Assembly (NCBI GenBank): GCA_027451185.1
Contig: DAIDJW010000031.1
Span: 1-7,381 of the forward strand
Length of the DNA: 7,381 nucleotides
Reading direction: 5' to 3'
Source of the DNA: Candidatus Saccharimonadota bacterium
GTDB lineage: Bacteria > Patescibacteriota > Saccharimonadia > Saccharimonadales > Saccharimonadaceae
Made by a program: the position numbers and the translations under genes
Shown here: positions 5,208 through 7,381 of the stretch, piece after piece
Layout of the letters: each line of letters opens with the position of its first letter
How positions within the stretch are numbered: the first letter of the stretch is position 1
Notes under the pieces: generated by a model
Told to the model about the DNA's origin: nothing
What the model saw: only the letters and a program-made list of their open reading frames with translations
Databases searched by the model: none

Positions 5208-5858
5208 TTATTGGATTAGACTTTTTACCTTGGTTTCGTTGATTTCGTACATTTGGTGCTTTATGCGCACCAACCGTTGAATATCCGGCTCCTTAAGAGT
5301 TACGTTGACGGTCTCGCGCGTCAGGCCGGTTAGGTCGGCAATAACTTGTTGGGTAAGTGGGAAGTTGATTTTGCACCAATGAGAATTGACGCGATGGACA
5401 GCGTGCTCGTTACACAGATAAGAGAAGGCCTGCAATAGACGCTGCTTAGCGGAGCTTTTTTCCATACTTTTAAGGCGCAACACAACATGATCCATTTTTT
5501 CGGCGTACCAGCGCAAAACACTAAACGCGTAATCGGGTAAGGTTTTTAATTGCTTACGAAAATCGTCTAGCGGCACCATGGTTACTTCGGTTTTAGTAAT
5601 GGTAGCGTAAAAACCGTCGACCGAATCTTTGTCTTCGAATGAATAAAATAATGGCAGTAAACTGCCGGCACCGCCAATGTATAAGATTTTTTCGTTGCCG
5701 TCGGTGTCGGTATCGTAAAATTTAACGGCGCCGCTTTTTATAAACATGACGTGATTAGGTTTATCGCCATGATAAATCACAATTTGGCCGCCTTCGTAGG
5801 TGCGGTCAATCGCGTCTGGAAAGAATCGTTTCACTGAGGCTATAGTGAAAATACTCAC
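5208..5858 (-). CDS. Crp/Fnr family transcriptional regulator
   Basis: The protein has 216 residues from the preferred GTG. An N-terminal cyclic-nucleotide-binding-type beta roll (about 10-115: YEGGQIVIYHGD, FIKSGAVKFYD, VTMVPLDDF) leads to a long dimerisation helix (about 108-133) and a winged helix-turn-helix. LTQQVIADLTGLTRETVNVT (168-187) carries R181-E182, matching the Arg-Glu pair that in Crp reads the TGTGA half-site. The third Crp contact arginine is a valine here. The cAMP-binding signature in the roll is absent and there is no Fe-S cysteine cluster, so the effector is unknown. The GTG at 5858 places about ten residues before the first conserved FF and leaves a Crp-like palindrome upstream. 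The frame is also open to a GTG at 5927, so the start is less certain than the identity. The gene ends three bases from tRNA-Arg(TCT). Confidence 0.88.
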   Translation of the reverse strand: MSIFTIASVKRFFPDAIDRTYEGGQIVIYHGDKPNHVMFIKSGAVKFYDTDTDGNEKILYIGGAGSLLPLFYSFEDKDSVDGFYATITKTEVTMVPLDDFRKQLKTLPDYAFSVLRWYAEKMDHVVLRLKSMEKSSAKQRLLQAFSYLCNEHAVHRVNSHWCKINFPLTQQVIADLTGLTRETVNVTLKEPDIQRLVRIKHQMYEINETKVKSLIQ

Positions 5859-5865
5859 GTTTATA

Positions 5866-5906
5866 TTGTGGCACAAATCACATAATTTTGGTAGTTGGTG
5901 CCACAA
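5866..5906. promoter_or_regulatory. Operator region of the Crp/Fnr regulator: Crp-like palindrome plus flanking inverted repeat
   Basis: TGTGG-CACAAA-TCACA (5867-5882) matches the Crp-family consensus TGTGA-N6-TCACA at nine of ten fixed bases. A perfect nine-base inverted repeat uses the same left arm: TTGTGGCAC (5866-5874) and GTGCCACAA (5898-5906), with 23 bases between. The elements start eight bases upstream of the preferred GTG and overlap the AT-rich sequence where its -10 would lie (CACAAT, 5870-5865, six bases from GTG, or TATAAA, 5865-5860). Binding there would block transcription, so autorepression is the simplest reading. The binding protein is inferred from position and from the RE-containing recognition helix. 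Confidence 0.6.
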
Positions 5907-5949
5907 CTTGAATATAGGCAACCACACAGACTAGTGTCGCTGGGTCTAA

Positions 5950-5982
5950 TATACTGAAGTTACCAGCAAAAGGTTTAGGAGG
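5950..5982 (+). promoter_or_regulatory. Promoter -10 and strong Shine-Dalgarno of the small basic protein gene
   Basis: TATACT (5950-5955) is a likely -10, which would give a start near 5962 and a 5' leader of about 30 bases. AGGAGG (5977-5982) is a perfect anti-Shine-Dalgarno match, nine bases before the ATG at 5992. This is the only gene in the window with a normal leader and ribosome binding site. No clear -35 is seen. Confidence 0.65.
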
Positions 5983-5991
5983 AGAAGGAAC

Positions 5992-6201
5992 ATGCGAAAA
6001 AATCGAACCAATCGGCAAGCATTCATTGATCGATTAGAAAAGAAATACATGAAAAAAATCCAACTCCAGGCGTTTCATAGTGAAAGCCAGCAGCTAAAAC
6101 AGCGGTTGGGCTCATTGTCGGGCAGTAATTTACGGACTTGGCGTAGGGGTGACATGGATCTCATGGACATTCCCGACTACAAGTTAAACTATTCGCACTA
6201 G
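5992..6201 (+). CDS. Small basic protein of unknown function
   Basis: This 69-residue protein matches no family that I recognise. It begins MRKNRTNRQAFIDRLEKKYM and is rich in Lys and Arg in the first two thirds. A likely helix runs from about 7 to 40, followed by a Gly/Ser-containing turn (GSLSGSN), an RTWRRGD segment and an acidic-to-aromatic end (DLMDIPDYKLNYSH). It has no cysteines, signal peptide or membrane helix. The case for a real gene is the perfect AGGAGG nine bases before the ATG, a plausible -10, and its place in an otherwise empty gap between the divergent regulator and a tRNA. The charge would suit nucleic acid or ribosome binding, but that is a guess. No terminator is visible before the tRNA, so some read-through into it is possible. 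Confidence 0.7.
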   Translation: MRKNRTNRQAFIDRLEKKYMKKIQLQAFHSESQQLKQRLGSLSGSNLRTWRRGDMDLMDIPDYKLNYSH

Positions 6202-6208
6202 CGATTGG

Positions 6209-6263
6209 GCGGGCGCATTTTGAATCTATCTGTTTTTGGCTTATGATAGGTTCAATGCGCCCG
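6209..6263. repeat. Long imperfect inverted repeat spanning the tRNA-Arg(CCG) promoter and acceptor strand
   Basis: TTGAATCTATC (6220-6230) is complementary to GATAGGTTCAA (6245-6255) over 11 positions with one G.U. Beyond a two-base bulge (6218-6219), CGGGCGCA (6210-6217) is complementary to TGCGCCCG (6256-6263), and a further G.U pair lies at 6209/6264. This makes 19 pairs around a 14-base loop. The outer right arm is the 5' acceptor strand of the tRNA. The -35 lies in the left arm and the -10 straddles the loop and right arm. It is not a simple terminator, since no T tract follows. Confidence 0.7.
6220..6247 (+). promoter_or_regulatory. Promoter of tRNA-Arg(CCG)
   Basis: TTGAAT (6220-6225) and TATGAT (6242-6247) are spaced by 16 bases. 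The start would fall around 6254, two or three bases before the tRNA. Both boxes are within the inverted repeat described for this region. Confidence 0.65.
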
Positions 6264-6333
6264 TAGCTCAGCTGGATAGAGCGTTGGTTTCCGGTACCAA
6301 AGGTCGTAGGTTCGAATCCTATCGGGCGTACCA
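6257..6333 (+). tRNA. tRNA-Arg, anticodon CCG (reads CGG), CCA encoded
   Basis: The cloverleaf is complete. Acceptor GCGCCCG (6257-6263) pairs with CGGGCGT (6323-6329), with G1.U72 at the end. The D arm is GCTC/GAGC with AGCTGGATA. The anticodon stem TTGGT/ACCAA is perfect around TTCCGGT (6289-6295), giving CCG. The T arm is GTAGG-TTCGAAT-CCTAT, and A73 is followed by an encoded CCA (6331-6333). It resembles bacterial tRNA-Arg(CCG) closely. Its own promoter lies just upstream and an intrinsic terminator just downstream. It is the second arginine tRNA in the window. Confidence 0.95.
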
Positions 6334-6340
6334 ATTCATG

Positions 6341-6367
6341 CACTGGCCCTAGTCGGGTTAGTGTTTT
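6341..6367 (+). terminator. Intrinsic terminator of tRNA-Arg(CCG)
   Basis: CACTGGCCC (6341-6349) pairs with GGGTTAGTG (6355-6363) over nine pairs, two of them G.U, around a five-base loop. TTTT at 6364-6367 and further AT-rich sequence follow. The G.U pairs become A/C mismatches on the other strand, so the hairpin is directional for the tRNA. It overlaps the last codons and stop of the convergent ATPase gene. Confidence 0.78.
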
Positions 6368-7380
6368 ATTATATTGACCCTAGTAAACCAAACCTTAACA
6401 GTATCAATCACAAACAAGTAGATAACCGTCATTAACAGGGTTATGCCTAGCAGCTCCAGTGAAAAGTCCGAGAAGGAAAGTAGTTTCTTAGTTGCCGGGA
6501 TGTAGACCAAGGCTATTGATAGGACAGAGACAATTGCGAAACCTGCTTTCATAGGCATTGATAGTTTGGGTGCTTTCCAAAAGTGACCTTTGTTTCTGAT
6601 AGAAAATATGACAATCAAAGCCGTGAACGTCAAAAACAGATACAAACCGGTGGCCGCCACGCCGCTCGACTGGCTCTTAATGAGATTGTAGTACATAATC
6701 TCAAACACGGCTGTAATTGTGCCTAAGAACATCGATATAAACATTAGTGAGTGGATATTAAACTTGCTTGGGCGCTGCAGTTCTTTGACTTCAACATTGT
6801 CGGTGGCGATTGTAACGCACGGTAGGTCGGTTAATAAGCTTGTTAGTAACACCTGAACTGGCAAGATCGGTAGTCCTGACACCGACATTAGGTATAGTGC
6901 CGATAATGCAAAAAAGTTTCCCCAGTTACTCACAAAGGTGAAGCGTATGTATTTATTGATATTGCTGAATATGCCGCGGCCGTATTTGATGCCGTTGACA
7001 ATCACGCCTATATCATCTCTCAGCAGCAAAATATCGGCACTCTCTTGGGCCACGTCGGTAGCGTTGTTCACGGCTATCGCGACATCGGCCAGCTTGAGTG
7101 CCGGCGCGTCATTGATACCGTCCCCTTGGTAGCCGACCACATTGCCGTGCAACTTCAGCAGCCTAATGATACGGTATTTATGCTCAGGTTGAAGCCTAGC
7201 AAAAACATTATTTTCTTCAATTACTTTTATGAGTGCTTCGTCTGATAATTTATCGAGTTCTTCGCCGGTATAGACCTCGTGTTGTTTATTTTCAAGCCCA
7301 ACTTCGTGGGCGACATACTGTGTTACTTCACGGCTATCACCGGACAATATCTTAATAGAGACGCCAAGTTTATTGGCCAG
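6358..7380 (-). CDS. P-type cation-transporting ATPase, MgtA-like, C-terminal 340 residues (partial)
   Basis: The frame is open to the window edge, so the N-terminal part, including the DKTGT phosphorylation site, is outside. What remains begins in the phosphorylation domain: IKILSGDS (9-16, the TGD-type motif with Ser for Thr), FARLQPEHK (60-68), and the hinge GDGINDAP (86-93) with its Mg2+-coordinating aspartates. About six membrane helices follow, from roughly residue 148 to the end. TDLPCVTIATDNVE (184-197) in the sixth membrane helix and the following QRPSKFN resemble Mg2+-importing type IIIB ATPases such as MgtA more than Ca2+ or heavy-metal pumps. Mg2+ uptake is therefore likely, not proven. 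The gene ends on a TAA overlapping the terminator of the convergent tRNA. Regulation cannot be judged without the 5' end. Confidence 0.9.
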   Translation of the reverse strand: MANKLGVSIKILSGDSREVTQYVAHEVGLENKQHEVYTGEELDKLSDEALIKVIEENNVFARLQPEHKYRIIRLLKLHGNVVGYQGDGINDAPALKLADVAIAVNNATDVAQESADILLLRDDIGVIVNGIKYGRGIFSNINKYIRFTFVSNWGNFFALSALYLMSVSGLPILPVQVLLTSLLTDLPCVTIATDNVEVKELQRPSKFNIHSLMFISMFLGTITAVFEIMYYNLIKSQSSGVAATGLYLFLTFTALIVIFSIRNKGHFWKAPKLSMPMKAGFAIVSVLSIALVYIPATKKLLSFSDFSLELLGITLLMTVIYLFVIDTVKVWFTRVNIIKH

Positions 7381-7381
7381 C

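Noticed and set aside
5859..5927. Longer regulator start at GTG 5927, which would add a CxxC (LCDLC) resembling the Fe-S region of Fnr
   Set aside because: Only two cysteines are gained, not a full Fnr cluster, and the segment covers the Crp-like palindrome and the inverted repeat. The GTG at 5858 fits the usual family N-terminus better. The longer form is not fully excluded.
6210..6330. Possible integration (att) duplication of the tRNA-Arg(CCG) 3' end
   Set aside because: Only about eight bases (CGGGCGCA against CGGGCGTA) are shared, no integrase gene is present, and the upstream copy is better explained as an arm of the inverted repeat.
6161..6343. Minus-strand frame containing GFEPTTFGTG
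   Set aside because: It is the antisense of tRNA-Arg(CCG) and of the small basic gene, with the same kind of spurious peptide.
6938..7245. Plus-strand frames inside the P-type ATPase gene
   Set aside because: They are antisense to the hinge motif GDGINDAP and adjacent conserved sequence, and have no supporting signals.
1..7381. CRISPR array, insertion sequence or rRNA
   Set aside because: No regularly spaced repeats, transposase motifs, terminal repeats with target duplications, or rRNA-like sequence are visible.

Overview
The window looks like a stretch of a compact, streamlined bacterial chromosome, most plausibly Candidatus Saccharibacteria (TM7) or a related Patescibacteria lineage. This placement is an inference. 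It rests on very short intergenic gaps, mostly single-gene transcription units on both strands, near-consensus TATAAT boxes placed directly in front of start codons, the standard genetic code, and the general character of the proteins. No phylogenetic marker gene is present, so the assignment is tentative.

Left part (1-1773, all +): the C-terminal tail of an unidentified protein is followed by three small enzymes, a Nudix hydrolase, a histidine-phosphatase-fold protein and a HIT-family protein. All three folds act on phosphorylated or nucleotide substrates. Each has its own promoter, and intrinsic terminators separate them, so they are neighbours rather than an operon. Middle (1846-5079): a divergent NRAMP-superfamily transporter (+) and a serine beta-lactamase-fold hydrolase (+) without a signal peptide. 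The hydrolase converges on a small cupin protein (-), and the two genes share a TTAA as their opposing stop codons.

Right part (5080-7381): tRNA-Arg(TCT) (+) is transcribed back-to-back with the cupin. Next comes a Crp/Fnr-family regulator (-), with a Crp-like palindrome and a larger inverted repeat just ahead of its probable GTG start. A short basic orphan protein (+) follows, the only gene here with a classical leader and a perfect AGGAGG. tRNA-Arg(CCG) (+) comes next, with its promoter inside a long inverted repeat and with its own terminator. The last gene is the C-terminal 340 residues of a P-type cation ATPase resembling MgtA (-), which runs off the window.

The main themes are these. 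(1) Five genes have a -10 box ending 6 or 7 bases before the ATG, so their mRNAs should be leaderless; this corrects at least one start. (2) There are two candidate cation transporters, and the NRAMP-type one lacks the canonical transition-metal signature, so Mg2+ is a reasonable guess for both. (3) Both tRNA genes are arginine tRNAs with an encoded CCA and an unusual G1.U72 end pair. (4) The DNA around the regulator and around the second tRNA holds inverted repeats that the genes do not explain. I see no mobile element, CRISPR array or rRNA, and no gene-free stretch over 300 bases.
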